From positions 65,727-129,726 of the forward strand of contig CALKUH010000039.1 of the NCBI GenBank assembly GCA_937996795.1: DNA of 64,000 bases, read 5' to 3'. Every line of letters starts with the position of its first letter. Positions within the stretch are counted from its first letter, which is position 1. Source of the DNA: an uncultured Verrucomicrobiota bacterium. GTDB taxonomy: Bacteria; Verrucomicrobiota; Kiritimatiellia; CAIVKH01. Below the pieces are notes generated by a model, which did no database searches, was not told the DNA's origin, and was given only the letters and a program-made list of their open reading frames with translations. The position numbers were made by a program, and so were the translations under genes. This document shows, one piece after another, positions 1 to 8,012 of this stretch.

Positions 1-1153
1 GGTCCACCGGCGCGGCGCTGTAGCGCTCGATGTATTCGAGGCGCGTGTCGCAGAAGGAACATTTGCTCCAGTAGCAGCCGTGCGCCGCCATCAGTTTGTT
101 CCAGCGCCCGTCGGACCAGATGCGGTGCATGGGGTTCAGGATGTCGAAGACCGACAAGTAGCGTTCCATCGCGAGCCCGTCATAGGTCGGCGTGCCCGTG
201 GCGCTGTGGGGCAGGGCGGGGAGGGCGGCGTTGTTGTGGAAGACGACGCGGCCGTTCTCGCGGACGAACGTCTTGCAGAGCGCGGCGGCGGGGCGCCGTC
301 CTTCCAGGTGTTCGAGCAGCGCGAGCATGGCCGGTTCACCGGCATCCAGCGTGACGAAATCGAAATAGTCGAAGACCCTCGGTTCCTCCAGGTCGCGCAA
401 CTCGGTGTTGGCATAGCCGCCGCCGAACGCGATGCGCGTGCCGGGGCGGTGGCGCCGGATGGATTGCGCGATGCGGAACGCGCCGTACACGTTTCCGGGA
501 AACGGCGCGGTGATGCCGACCAGGTCGGGTTGCGCGGACGCGAGCGCCTCGGCGACGCACTCGTCGAGCATCCTGTCCACCAGCGTGGGAGGCGCGCGCA
601 AGGCGGCGTCGAGCGGGTCGAACGACGGCGCGCTCAGCGCGATTTTCTCGGCGTAGCGGGACAACTCGAAATGGGGATCAATGCCTTCGCGCACCGCGTC
701 CGCGAGGTCCTCGAGGTAGAGCGTGGCGAGGTACTTGGCCTTGTCCTGCACGCCGAGCGAGCCGAAGCTCCAGTGCAACAGTTCCTCCTCGTCCGCGCCC
801 GAATTCCGCAGGGCGTCGAAGCGGGGCCCCTCCGGCAGGAAGTCGCGCGAGGCGATCCGCAGCGCCAGCGTGGGGTCGCGGCCCTGCAGGAACCGGATCA
901 CCGGTTCGATCGTCGAGCGGAAACGCTCCGCGTGCGCCGACACGTGTTCAACGGCGGGGTGACCCTCCGCCGGCAACTCCGCGAGCATCCGCGCCACGCC
1001 TTCGCGCGAGAAGAGACGCGAGACCAGCGCGATGGCGAGGTCCGCCTGCGCGCAGTCCACGCCGCGCGAGCGGAGGAAGCCGGTGAGGAACGCGGTCGCC
1101 GGGTAGGGCGCGTTCAACTGGGTCATCGGCGCTAGCAACAACAAGACTCGCAT
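1..1153 (-). CDS. B12-binding-domain radical SAM protein (3' end cut by window)
   Basis: At least 384 residues are visible; the C-terminus lies beyond base 1. It starts MRVLLLLAPMTQLNAPYP, as B12-dependent radical SAM proteins do. The middle (about residues 185-290) looks like a cobalamin-binding Rossmann domain, with the segments DLVGITAPFPGN and RIAFGGGYANTE. Close to the window edge comes the iron-sulfur motif HGCYWSKCSFCDTRLEYIERY, a CX4CX2C spacing that I recall from the GCYWxxCxFCD subfamily, whereas CX3CX2C is more usual. Such enzymes cleave S-adenosylmethionine to start radical chemistry, often methylation; the substrate here is unknown. No strong ribosome binding site precedes the ATG. 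The gene stands alone, divergent from its right-hand neighbour. Confidence 0.85.
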   Translation of the reverse strand, partial: MRVLLLLAPMTQLNAPYPATAFLTGFLRSRGVDCAQADLAIALVSRLFSREGVARMLAELPAEGHPAVEHVSAHAERFRSTIEPVIRFLQGRDPTLALRIASRDFLPEGPRFDALRNSGADEEELLHWSFGSLGVQDKAKYLATLYLEDLADAVREGIDPHFELSRYAEKIALSAPSFDPLDAALRAPPTLVDRMLDECVAEALASAQPDLVGITAPFPGNVYGAFRIAQSIRRHRPGTRIAFGGGYANTELRDLEEPRVFDYFDFVTLDAGEPAMLALLEHLEGRRPAAALCKTFVRENGRVVFHNNAALPALPHSATGTPTYDGLAMERYLSVFDILNPMHRIWSDGRWNKLMAAHGCYWSKCSFCDTRLEYIERYSAAPVD

Positions 1154-1258
1154 CCCGCAAAGCATTCCACGCCGCGCCGCGAAACGCACGCGCGAACGCG
1201 CGGGGCCGGGCTTCCTCCCCATCGCCGAGATCGTTGATCGCGGCCTCCCCGGCCAGGA

Positions 1259-1277
1259 CCGCGACCAGCGGTCGCGG
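1259..1277. repeat. Inverted repeat CCGCGACC-AGC-GGTCGCGG
   Basis: A perfect 8-base inverted repeat (1259-1266 and 1270-1277) around a 3-base loop, in the gap between the radical SAM gene and the next gene. It has no T-run, so it is not a standard terminator; it looks like a short dispersed palindromic element. Confidence 0.5.
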
Positions 1278-1300
1278 CTACAACATGTATTTGAGGCTAT

Positions 1301-1338
1301 CCCAAACCCTTGCAGCCGTCCCCGCGGCAGGGTTTGGG
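1301..1338. repeat. Inverted repeat CCCAAACCCT / AGGGTTTGGG
   Basis: Perfect 10-base arms at 1301-1310 and 1329-1338 separated by 18 bases. The element sits 47 bases before the start of the following gene. It could be an operator, an mRNA hairpin or a dispersed palindrome; the sequence alone does not decide. Confidence 0.5.
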
Positions 1339-1384
1339 GATGGCCTCTGGTAAGTTCGACACGTGCTGGAAACGTATTGAACTA

Positions 1385-2101
1385 ATGGTTTATTCTTGCG
1401 TCGTGAAATGGGTGTTCACAGTGGCGCTGGTGCTGACGGAAGTTGCGTCGGCGCAGACCTCCTTAGTGTATCAGGAGGCGCAGTTGACCGTAAGCAATGT
1501 GGCGGTCTCCAATGCGTACAGTGTCTCGCTGACCCGGAACCCCGGGTATCCGATTCTGTGGCACCTGTCGACAAACTCAGGGGTGTCGCGGGTGGAGATC
1601 CGGGCGAGTGGCGTCGTCACGGCCTCGGTGCCTGACGGCTGGGTGTTGAGCCCCTATGATGGAAGCGTGCTGATCTACGCGCCAACCGGGACGTCGGTCA
1701 TCATCAACACAAACCCGGTCACCTTTTCCTATGTGAGTCAGTACCGGTACACGACGCCCTACACCAACCTGCATCCCCTGGCCGACCGTCCCATGTCGTG
1801 GATCATCGGAGGCGGCATTCATGAAACCAACCTGAACGGCAGGCCCTCGGGGGCCGGGTATCAGCGCTTCGCAACGCTCGGCCCCGTCGTTCCCCGCATC
1901 GCGTCTCTTGAATATCGGGATGGCACGACGCAGCTGTTTATCGCCGACGCCTATCCCGAAAACGCGATCCTGGAATCACTGGTTTCCAATGAGTGGATCG
2001 CGGTCACGAATTGGGCGGCAGGCGCCGCGGTCAGCAATGTCACGATAGATCCGCCGAATGATGAGCGCGCAATTTATCGATTTCGGTTCGTGCAGCCATA
2101 A
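1385..2101 (+). CDS. Secreted protein of unknown function
   Basis: 238 residues. The chosen ATG gives a short N-region and a hydrophobic stretch, KWVFTVALVLTEVASAQT, that reads as a signal peptide with cleavage near AxA-QT; starting further upstream would bury it. The mature part is rich in Ser, Thr, Val, Asn and Tyr, consistent with beta structure, and ends AIYRFRFVQP, a strand-like C-terminus I associate with secreted proteins of Verrucomicrobiota/Kiritimatiellota. No catalytic motif was recognised. It is followed after 30 bases by another secreted protein on the same strand. Function unknown; probably periplasmic or exported. Confidence 0.65.
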   Translation: MVYSCVVKWVFTVALVLTEVASAQTSLVYQEAQLTVSNVAVSNAYSVSLTRNPGYPILWHLSTNSGVSRVEIRASGVVTASVPDGWVLSPYDGSVLIYAPTGTSVIINTNPVTFSYVSQYRYTTPYTNLHPLADRPMSWIIGGGIHETNLNGRPSGAGYQRFATLGPVVPRIASLEYRDGTTQLFIADAYPENAILESLVSNEWIAVTNWAAGAAVSNVTIDPPNDERAIYRFRFVQP

Positions 2102-2131
2102 AGGTGCCCATAGCTGCCGGGAGGACGGAAG

Positions 2132-3091
2132 ATGAACACAGGCGCGAGGCTGCTTTTTTGCATGGTTGCCGGGACGATGCTGGCTGCAGGCGTTTGCGCC
2201 GATGAGCCGGCGCCGTTCCGGATGATTCCGATTCCAGCCGAGGAGCACGGCTACAGCAATTTTGATTCGATGGTGATCGCGACGCCATCCGCGCTGGAGG
2301 CCTTCATGCGGGCGGGCGCCGTGGAGCAGGGCATGGCGTGGAACAACAGGGCGGATTTCGACGACGCGCTCAAGCGGGCCGCCCCGGACTTCGACCGCGA
2401 GTCGCTGGTGTTGCTCCGGCACACGGAGGGATCCGGCTCGGTGCGCGTCAACCTTCGTAACCCGCACGTTGTTGATCGACGGCTCGTCCTCCAGATTGAG
2501 CGGACGGAAACAGAAATCGGAACCGCCGTCATGGCGTACTACTGCTTTGCGCTGGCCGTGGTAAAAGGTGAGGTGACCTCCGTGTCACTGGAGGCGCCGG
2601 GGCGGAAACCGGTGGTCCTGCCCCTGCCCGGTGACGCGGAGCTTCATTCCACAACAGGAGGTACGGACGTCATGTCAGGTTCATCCCCCCGGGAGGTTGC
2701 GATGATGTGGGCGGCCGCGTACAACCGGCACGATCCGGATGCCGCCGCGGCGCTTTACGATGAGCAGGTGACGAACGTGCAGATGCCGTACGGCAAACCG
2801 GTCCAGGGGCGGGAGGCCATGCGGGCCACGTACGTTAATGTGTTCCGCGCGTTTCCGGACATTCACGTTGAAATCGAGAACATCGTGCAGGATGGACCCT
2901 GGGTCGCCGTCGAATGGCAGTTTACAGGCACCATGCGGGGCGAATTCGCCGGCCAGCCGCCCACCCATGCGCCGTTCACCTTGCGTGGTTGCGAACTCTT
3001 CCGGGTCGAGAACGGCAGGATCCAAACCCAGCGCGGCTACTGGGACAAGGCCAGCATGTTTGCGCAGCTCAACCTCACCATGAAGCCGTGA
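2132..3091 (+). CDS. Exported two-domain protein with C-terminal SnoaL-like (NTF2-fold) domain
   Basis: 319 residues preceded by a clear ribosome binding site (GGGAGGA). Residues 1-23 form a signal peptide (LLFCMVAGTMLAAGVCADE). Residues about 30-165 form a first domain of unknown role, with segments such as FDSMVIATPSALEAFM and DRESLVLLRHTEGSGSVRV that recall protease-complex-associated secreted domains. Residues about 185-319 match the SnoaL-like ester cyclase/NTF2 fold: a helix EVAMMWAAAYNRHDPDAAAALY, then YGKPVQGREAMRATYVNVFRAFPDIHVEIE and VAVEWQFTGTMRGEFAG. Such domains bind or isomerise small hydrophobic molecules. The combination is unusual, and the substrate cannot be deduced. Confidence 0.7.
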   Translation: MNTGARLLFCMVAGTMLAAGVCADEPAPFRMIPIPAEEHGYSNFDSMVIATPSALEAFMRAGAVEQGMAWNNRADFDDALKRAAPDFDRESLVLLRHTEGSGSVRVNLRNPHVVDRRLVLQIERTETEIGTAVMAYYCFALAVVKGEVTSVSLEAPGRKPVVLPLPGDAELHSTTGGTDVMSGSSPREVAMMWAAAYNRHDPDAAAALYDEQVTNVQMPYGKPVQGREAMRATYVNVFRAFPDIHVEIENIVQDGPWVAVEWQFTGTMRGEFAGQPPTHAPFTLRGCELFRVENGRIQTQRGYWDKASMFAQLNLTMKP

Positions 3092-3109
3092 ACCCGGCGC
3101 GTTCGGCCC

Positions 3110-4345
3110 TTAACCGCCGTTGAGGGCGAGGAGGGCGAGGGCGGTGCTGTAGACGCGGCCGCCGGCGGAGGACCAGCGGTCGAGCGGGGGCCAGCTTCCG
3201 GCGTCGTCGCCGTGTTGATCCTGGACGGCGCGCAGCCGGGTCGCAACGCGCGCGAGTTCCGCGTCCGGCTCGGGCTCCGCGCGCAGGGCGGCGGTTTGGA
3301 AGAAGGTGCGGTACAGATCGAGCGGGCCCGCCGCGGCATGCAGGTCCGTGCGGATGTTCTCGATCATTAGGCGCAGGCGCGGGTCGAGCGCGTCGGGGTG
3401 ATCGAGGAAACAGAGTGCGGCGGCAGCGGTGAGGGTTTCGGAGCCGTGCGGGTGATCGCCGGGACGCCGGTAGCCCGCGCGGCCCTTTTCATCAATGACG
3501 TCCTGCAGCCACGCGAGTCCGCTGTCGAGCGCGGGGCGGTAGTCGTGGTAGCCGGCCTCCTCCGCGCGCATCAGCACGAGCAGCGCCCACACGGTCAGGC
3601 TTGTGTTCGGCGCGCCGCGAGAGCGCAGGTAGGTCCATCCGCCCTCGGGCCGCTGCGCGTTCGCGAGCAGGTCGAGCCCGCGCCGCAGCGCGCGCTCGCA
3701 CTCCGCGTCGCCCCCGGGCCGCGCGCGCAGCAGGGCGAGGCATGCGAGGGCATGGTTGTAGAGCGAGCCGGTGATGTCGGGCCCGAACACACCGGACGGC
3801 TGCTGGGTGCGCGCGAGGAAACGGGCGGCGCGATCCAGCGCTTCCTGCAACTCCGCGGAGCGCTCCCCATTCGCGAGCGCGAGCATGGCCAGTGCGCTCG
3901 TGCCGACGGTGTAGTTCGCCGACGCGCCACTGCGGCCCATCGTCCATCCGCCCGCGTCGTCCTGGTGACGCAACAACCATTCGCGCGCGCGGGCGAGTTC
4001 ATCCGGCGCTTCCGGCGTTGGTGCGGCTGCTGTTTCCACGGGGATGATCGTCGGTTCCGGCGCGGGCACGACCGCCTCCAGTTCCGAAGACGCGGACGCG
4101 ACCTCTGCCTCCTGCGGTGCGCGGAGCAGCAGCCATGCGCCTGTGCCGAGCAACGCCATGGCGCCGGCGGCGAGGGCCAGCGCCGCGTGCCGGCGGCGCA
4201 GGCGTTCCCTCGCGATGCGGGCGGCGATGACTCCCGCGAGCGCCGGTGCGGGCGCATCGGGCCACGCGCGCAGCGTTTCAAGGACGGGGCCGAAGCGCGG
4301 GTCCGATTCGGGGCGATCCGGAATCCGTTCATCCGTGGGGTTCAT
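3110..4345 (-). CDS. Membrane-anchored alpha-toroid (squalene cyclase/prenyltransferase-like) protein, possible anti-sigma factor
   Basis: 411 residues from the ATG that follows GAGG; TTG/ATG starts slightly upstream are possible but lack a ribosome binding site. Residues 1-55 are cytosolic and Arg/Pro-rich, about 56-78 form one membrane helix (ALALAAGAMALLGTGAWLLL), and the rest lies outside the membrane. The outer part has five repeats of the prenyltransferase/squalene cyclase alpha-alpha barrel type, each with a DxxGGW-like turn and a long helix: DAGGWTMGRSG, PSGVFGPDITG, PEGGWTYLRSRG, GRAGYRRPGDH and DAGSWPPLDRW. The Asp-rich catalytic motif of true cyclases is absent. The gene overlaps the 3' end of the ECF sigma gene by 17 bases, so the two are translationally coupled. 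A sigma-regulating, signal-sensing role is inferred from position and topology. Confidence 0.7.
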   Translation of the reverse strand: MNPTDERIPDRPESDPRFGPVLETLRAWPDAPAPALAGVIAARIARERLRRRHAALALAAGAMALLGTGAWLLLRAPQEAEVASASSELEAVVPAPEPTIIPVETAAAPTPEAPDELARAREWLLRHQDDAGGWTMGRSGASANYTVGTSALAMLALANGERSAELQEALDRAARFLARTQQPSGVFGPDITGSLYNHALACLALLRARPGGDAECERALRRGLDLLANAQRPEGGWTYLRSRGAPNTSLTVWALLVLMRAEEAGYHDYRPALDSGLAWLQDVIDEKGRAGYRRPGDHPHGSETLTAAAALCFLDHPDALDPRLRLMIENIRTDLHAAAGPLDLYRTFFQTAALRAEPEPDAELARVATRLRAVQDQHGDDAGSWPPLDRWSSAGGRVYSTALALLALNGG

Positions 4346-4901
4346 GGGGCCTCGCGTGGGGTTGTTCATCAAGCAGCGCGCGCATGCGTTGCATGGCGTG
4401 GAAAATCCGCGACTTCACCGTGCCCTCCGGGATGCCCAGCGCCTCCGCCGCCTCGGGGTGCGTGAGGCCCTGGTACACGACGAGGACGACCGTGTCGCGC
4501 AGGTCGGGCGAGAGCGCATCGAGCAGACGCTCCGCATCGAGCCGCGCCGGTGCGGTGCGCGACGAACGCTGGTCTTCGGTGTCGGTGTGTGCGCGGACCG
4601 CCTCCTGCGTGCGGAGCGCGCGCCCGTGTTTGCGCAGGTGGTCGATCCAGACGTGGTGGGCGAGCGTGTGCGCGTACGTGGTGAAGCGCGCCAGGGGTTT
4701 GGCGCGACTCCGGTGCCGGTAGAGGCGAATGAATGTTTCCTGCACGAGATCCTCCGCATGTTCTTTAGCGCCGGCGCGCAGGAAATAGTTCAACAGGCGG
4801 CCCTGATAGCGTTCCACCAGCAGGTGAAACGAGGCGTCGTCCCCGTCGGCGGCGCGCGCGAGCCACGCCCACTCCTCAAGATGTGCTTCGTCGGACGACA
4901 T
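4329..4901 (-). CDS. ECF-family RNA polymerase sigma factor
   Basis: 190 residues. Region 2 spans about residues 24-95 (FHLLVERYQGRLLNYFLR, then the -10 recognition stretch AEDLVQETFIRLYRH). Region 4 spans about 128-178 with the helix-turn-helix GLTHPEAAEALGIPEGTVKSR. It would direct RNA polymerase to a small regulon, probably including its own gene. It is the first gene of a two-gene unit with the membrane protein downstream. No Shine-Dalgarno precedes the ATG; a sigma-70-like promoter lies 9 bases upstream, suggesting a near-leaderless mRNA. The group within the ECF family was not determined. Confidence 0.93.
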   Translation of the reverse strand: MSSDEAHLEEWAWLARAADGDDASFHLLVERYQGRLLNYFLRAGAKEHAEDLVQETFIRLYRHRSRAKPLARFTTYAHTLAHHVWIDHLRKHGRALRTQEAVRAHTDTEDQRSSRTAPARLDAERLLDALSPDLRDTVVLVVYQGLTHPEAAEALGIPEGTVKSRIFHAMQRMRALLDEQPHARPHEPHG

Positions 4902-4910
4902 GCGGCAGGA

Positions 4911-4939
4911 GAATAGGTGAACGGTGTGCGCGGGCTCAA
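4911..4939 (-). promoter_or_regulatory. Candidate promoter of the ECF sigma gene (TTGAGC-17-CTATTC)
   Basis: On the minus strand the -35 box is TTGAGC (4934-4939) and the -10 box CTATTC (4911-4916), with a 17-base spacer. The -10 box ends 9 bases before the ATG, which has no Shine-Dalgarno sequence. Confidence 0.4.
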
Positions 4940-5007
4940 CGCGGGCGCGTAACTATTTTTTGCGCGGCGAGTGAACGCTTTCCAACGGGCGGGCGTTCAA
5001 CCCGGAA

Positions 5008-5616
5008 ATGCGCAAACACGGTCTGGTCCATGCGTGCCTACGCGTAGGGCGGGCGCTGGCGTGCTCGCTCGCGCTCCACGGCGCGCTCGTGGCGGCGATC
5101 CTGCACGGCCCTTCCGCCTCGCCGCCGGTGCGCTCGCCGCCCGTGCGCATTGAATGGACGGAGGCGCCGGCGCTGCACCTGGACGCGCGCGTGGCGGAAC
5201 CCGTCGCGTCGTGGACCGCGCCGATGGCCGATTGGCGCCCGCCGGATGTGCCGATGGGCGAAGCCCCGCTGCCTCCACCCGAACAGGTCGCGCCGCCCAC
5301 GCCGTCGTCGGAAGAACCACTGGAGGCGGAGTCCGCGCCCGATGCGCCGGAGGCGGAGGCTTATTGGATGCAGATCCGCCGCGACATCGCGCGCGGGTTG
5401 CGCTGGCCCACCGGTTGGCGCGATCCGACCAACATCGACGTGCGGGTGCATGCGCTGGAGAAAACGGTCCTGCCGCTCGAACCCGCGGAGGAGACGGACG
5501 CGATGCGGCGCGTGGTGCGGCGGGCGCTGGAGCGGGCGGCGCGGCGCGCCGAGGCGCCACCCGCACAAGTCGTGGGACGCGAGATGCGGTTTACGGTGCG
5601 GTTTGAACCCAGATGA
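5008..5616 (+). CDS. TonB-like energy transducer
   Basis: 202 residues. A short basic N-terminus is followed by one membrane helix with the Ser/His pattern typical of TonB and TolA anchors (RALACSLALHGALVAAIL, about residues 15-32). A Pro/Glu/Ala-rich periplasmic spacer occupies about 35-115, and a small C-terminal domain (from YWMQIRRDIARGLRWP) resembles the TonB C-terminal fold. TonB couples the inner-membrane proton gradient, through ExbB/ExbD, to outer-membrane receptors; no exbB or exbD is in the window. The gene ends 16 bases before the TonB-dependent receptor, which makes a dedicated TonB for that receptor plausible. The C-terminal domain is divergent, so the call is by architecture and context. 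Confidence 0.7.
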   Translation: MRKHGLVHACLRVGRALACSLALHGALVAAILHGPSASPPVRSPPVRIEWTEAPALHLDARVAEPVASWTAPMADWRPPDVPMGEAPLPPPEQVAPPTPSSEEPLEAESAPDAPEAEAYWMQIRRDIARGLRWPTGWRDPTNIDVRVHALEKTVLPLEPAEETDAMRRVVRRALERAARRAEAPPAQVVGREMRFTVRFEPR

Positions 5617-5632
5617 GAAGAAGGAGAAATGC

Positions 5633-7714
5633 ATGAAGCGACGGATGGCGGTCGTGGTGATGAGTTTGATGGCGATGAGTGCCGCGCAAGCGGAGACCGA
5701 CCGGCTGCCGGATGTGGTGGTGACGCCGATGCGCGCCGTTAGTGACGCGCAGTCCGTCCCTCAGCAGGCGTTCACCGTGAGCGCTGAGTCGCTGGCGGAC
5801 GACGCGCCGCGCACCACGCCGGATGCGCTGAAGGGATTGCCATCGGTGATGGTGCAGAAGACCTCCTACGGGCAGGGGTCGCCGTTCCTGCGCGGGTTCA
5901 CCGGCTTCCGCACATTGATGCTGGTGGACGGCATCCGGCTGAACAACAGCGTGTTCCGCGACGGACCGAACCAGTACTGGAATACCGTCGATCCGTTTTC
6001 CATTGAGCGCTATGAAGTCGTGCTCGGCCCTGCGTCGGTGCTCTACGGCAGCGACGCGATCGGCGGGGCGGTGAATGCCTTGTCGCCCGGCGTGCCGGAG
6101 TGGACGGGGGAGCCGTCTGTTGAAAACGTGCTGCGCTATCGCGGCGCGACGGCGGACCAGTCGCACCAGGCGCGGATCGAGTCCGCCGCGCGGCTAAGCG
6201 AGTCCTTCGGCCTGCGCGCGGGCTATACGTGGAAGACATTTGACGACGTCGAAGGCGGGAAAGATGTCGGCGAGCAACCGTTCACCGGCTACGACGAAAC
6301 TGCGTGGGACGCGGGCGCGGAATACCTGTGGGGCAGCGGTGCAACCCTGACGCTCGGCCATCAGCAGGTGGACCAGGACGATGCGTGGCGCACGCACCGC
6401 ACGATTTATGGCATCGCGTGGGAAGGCCTCGCGAAAGGCGACGACCTCGTGCATCGCTTCGACCAGGACCGCACGCTCACATGGTTGCGTCTCGCGCACG
6501 AGGAGCGCGGCGGCGCGGTGGATACCTATGCGCTGACGCTTTCGCGGCACAAGCAGGGCGAGGATCTGGACCGTGTGCGCGCGAATGGACGGCAGGACGT
6601 GCAGGGGTTTGACGTGGAAACGTGGGGCGCGGCGCTTACGCTGGAAAGCGATAGCTCCGTCGGGCGATGGGTCTACGGCGCGGACTACTACCACGACATC
6701 GTCGATTCCTACAGCACGCGCATCGACCCCGGCGCGGCGCCGAAGCGCGCGGTGCAGGGACCGGTCGCGGACGACGCTACCTATGACCTTTTGGGCGTGT
6801 TCGTGCAGAACACCGTTGAGACGGCCGGTGGCGTAGAGATCACGCCGGGCCTGCGCTACACCCATGCCGAGCTTGATGCGGACAAGGTGGAGGACCGGCT
6901 CGAGGGCATGTCGGGCGACTGGGATGCCGTGGTCGGCTCGTTGCGCGCGCTGCTGCCGCTGGACGCCGGGCGCCAGCAGGCGGTGTATGCGGGCGTGTCG
7001 CAGGGCTTCCGCGCGCCGAACCTGTCCGACCTGACGCGGCTCGACAGCGCGCGCAGCAATGAAATCGAAACGCCGGTGGACAACTTGGATCCGGAAACAT
7101 TCGTGACGGCGGAAATCGGCTGGCGTCGCACGGCGGACGACTGGAGCGCGGGCGTCGCGTATTACCACACATGGATCGACGACCTGATCGTGCGCGCGCC
7201 GACGGGCGCAACGGTGGACGACTTGTTGGAGGTCACGAAGCGCAACGCGGGCGAGGGCCACGTGCAGGGCGTGGAACTCACCGCGCGCGTGAACCTGTCC
7301 GCCGACTGGCAGGTGCGCGCGATGGGGACATGGATGGAGGGCAAGGCCGAGACCTATCCCACCTCCGAGCCCATCCGCGTGGAGGACGACCTCAGCCGCG
7401 TGATGCCGCTGACCGGCCGCCTCGCCTTGCGCTGGCAGCCGGCGGGCAAGGCATACTGGGTGGAAGGCGTGGTCGATGCCGCCGACAAGGCGGACCGGCT
7501 CTCCGCCGACGACGCGCGCGACACGCAGCGCATCCCGCCCGGCGGCACCCCGGGTTATGTCGTCGGCACGCTGCGCGGAGGCGTGCAGGCGACCGACGCG
7601 CTGGCCGTCACCCTCGCGCTAGAAAACCTCGCCGACGAGGACTACCGCATCCACGGCTCCGGCGTAAACGAACCCGGCCGCCTACTCGTAGTCAGCGCCG
7701 AATTACGATTCTGA
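5633..7714 (+). CDS. TonB-dependent outer-membrane receptor
   Basis: 693 residues, starting after AGAAGGAGAAATGC. Residues 1-20 are a signal peptide (MAVVVMSLMAMSAAQA). Next comes the TonB box region (LPDVVVTPMR), then the plug domain (about 40-155) with the hallmark segments FLRGFTGFRTLMLVDGIRLN and ERYEVVLGPASVLYGSDAIGG. The remaining 540 residues alternate strands of a 22-stranded barrel and end in LVVSAELRF, with a terminal aromatic residue as expected for outer-membrane insertion. The overall look is of the siderophore/cobalamin/haem group, but nothing fixes the ligand. I saw no cobalamin riboswitch or obvious Fur box upstream. The open frame extends upstream through the tonB gene, but that part is out-of-frame overlap. 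Confidence 0.93.
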   Translation: MKRRMAVVVMSLMAMSAAQAETDRLPDVVVTPMRAVSDAQSVPQQAFTVSAESLADDAPRTTPDALKGLPSVMVQKTSYGQGSPFLRGFTGFRTLMLVDGIRLNNSVFRDGPNQYWNTVDPFSIERYEVVLGPASVLYGSDAIGGAVNALSPGVPEWTGEPSVENVLRYRGATADQSHQARIESAARLSESFGLRAGYTWKTFDDVEGGKDVGEQPFTGYDETAWDAGAEYLWGSGATLTLGHQQVDQDDAWRTHRTIYGIAWEGLAKGDDLVHRFDQDRTLTWLRLAHEERGGAVDTYALTLSRHKQGEDLDRVRANGRQDVQGFDVETWGAALTLESDSSVGRWVYGADYYHDIVDSYSTRIDPGAAPKRAVQGPVADDATYDLLGVFVQNTVETAGGVEITPGLRYTHAELDADKVEDRLEGMSGDWDAVVGSLRALLPLDAGRQQAVYAGVSQGFRAPNLSDLTRLDSARSNEIETPVDNLDPETFVTAEIGWRRTADDWSAGVAYYHTWIDDLIVRAPTGATVDDLLEVTKRNAGEGHVQGVELTARVNLSADWQVRAMGTWMEGKAETYPTSEPIRVEDDLSRVMPLTGRLALRWQPAGKAYWVEGVVDAADKADRLSADDARDTQRIPPGGTPGYVVGTLRGGVQATDALAVTLALENLADEDYRIHGSGVNEPGRLLVVSAELRF

Positions 7715-8012
7715 CCCGCGAGGAACATCCAGCCTCGTCCCCGTCCTTGATCCGGATGGGGAACCACGAAACACGCGAACCAAACGAAAAGCGCTCCGCG
7801 CGCGGGACGGGAAACCGCGAAAGGCCAAAAAGTTGCGCAAAGCGGATCGCTGTTGCTTGACGATGACGGGACGATTTCGACAAACTTGAGGCCATGCGCC
7901 GAACCTACACCATCATTTTTGGCGCGGTTCGAACTCGTGGGGTGCGTATGTGCTCGACCTGCCCGGTTGTGTAGCGGCCGGAAAGACGTTGGCACAGGAG
8001 CGCCGTTTGATA
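7715..8012. other. 298-base gap without a convincing gene
   Basis: The gap holds a run of irregular ACGAAAC-type repeats at 7762-7790 and then sequence of falling G+C. No strong promoter, terminator or RNA gene was found. A GGTTCGAAC stretch near 7927-7935 resembles a T-loop, but the flanks do not fold as a tRNA. Confidence 0.4.
7762..7790 (+). repeat. Short irregular ACGAAAC/GCGAACC tandem repeat
   Basis: The motif reads AACCACGAAACACGCGAACC followed by AAACGAAA. Degenerate direct repeats of this kind sit in intergenic regions and look like a low-complexity repeat family rather than a gene. Confidence 0.4.

Noticed and set aside
5150..5632. Upstream in-frame extension of the TonB-dependent receptor
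   Set aside because: It runs in another frame through the tonB-like gene, is Arg/Pro-rich nonsense, and the true start has AGGAG and a signal peptide.
5580..5632. Cobalamin riboswitch or Fur box controlling the TonB-dependent receptor
   Set aside because: Only 16 bases lie between tonB and the receptor, and neither they nor the region before tonB show B12-box or Fur-like sequences.
7920..7990. GGTTCGAAC stretch resembling a tRNA T-loop
   Set aside because: The flanking bases do not pair as a T-stem, and no acceptor, D or anticodon stems can be drawn on either strand.
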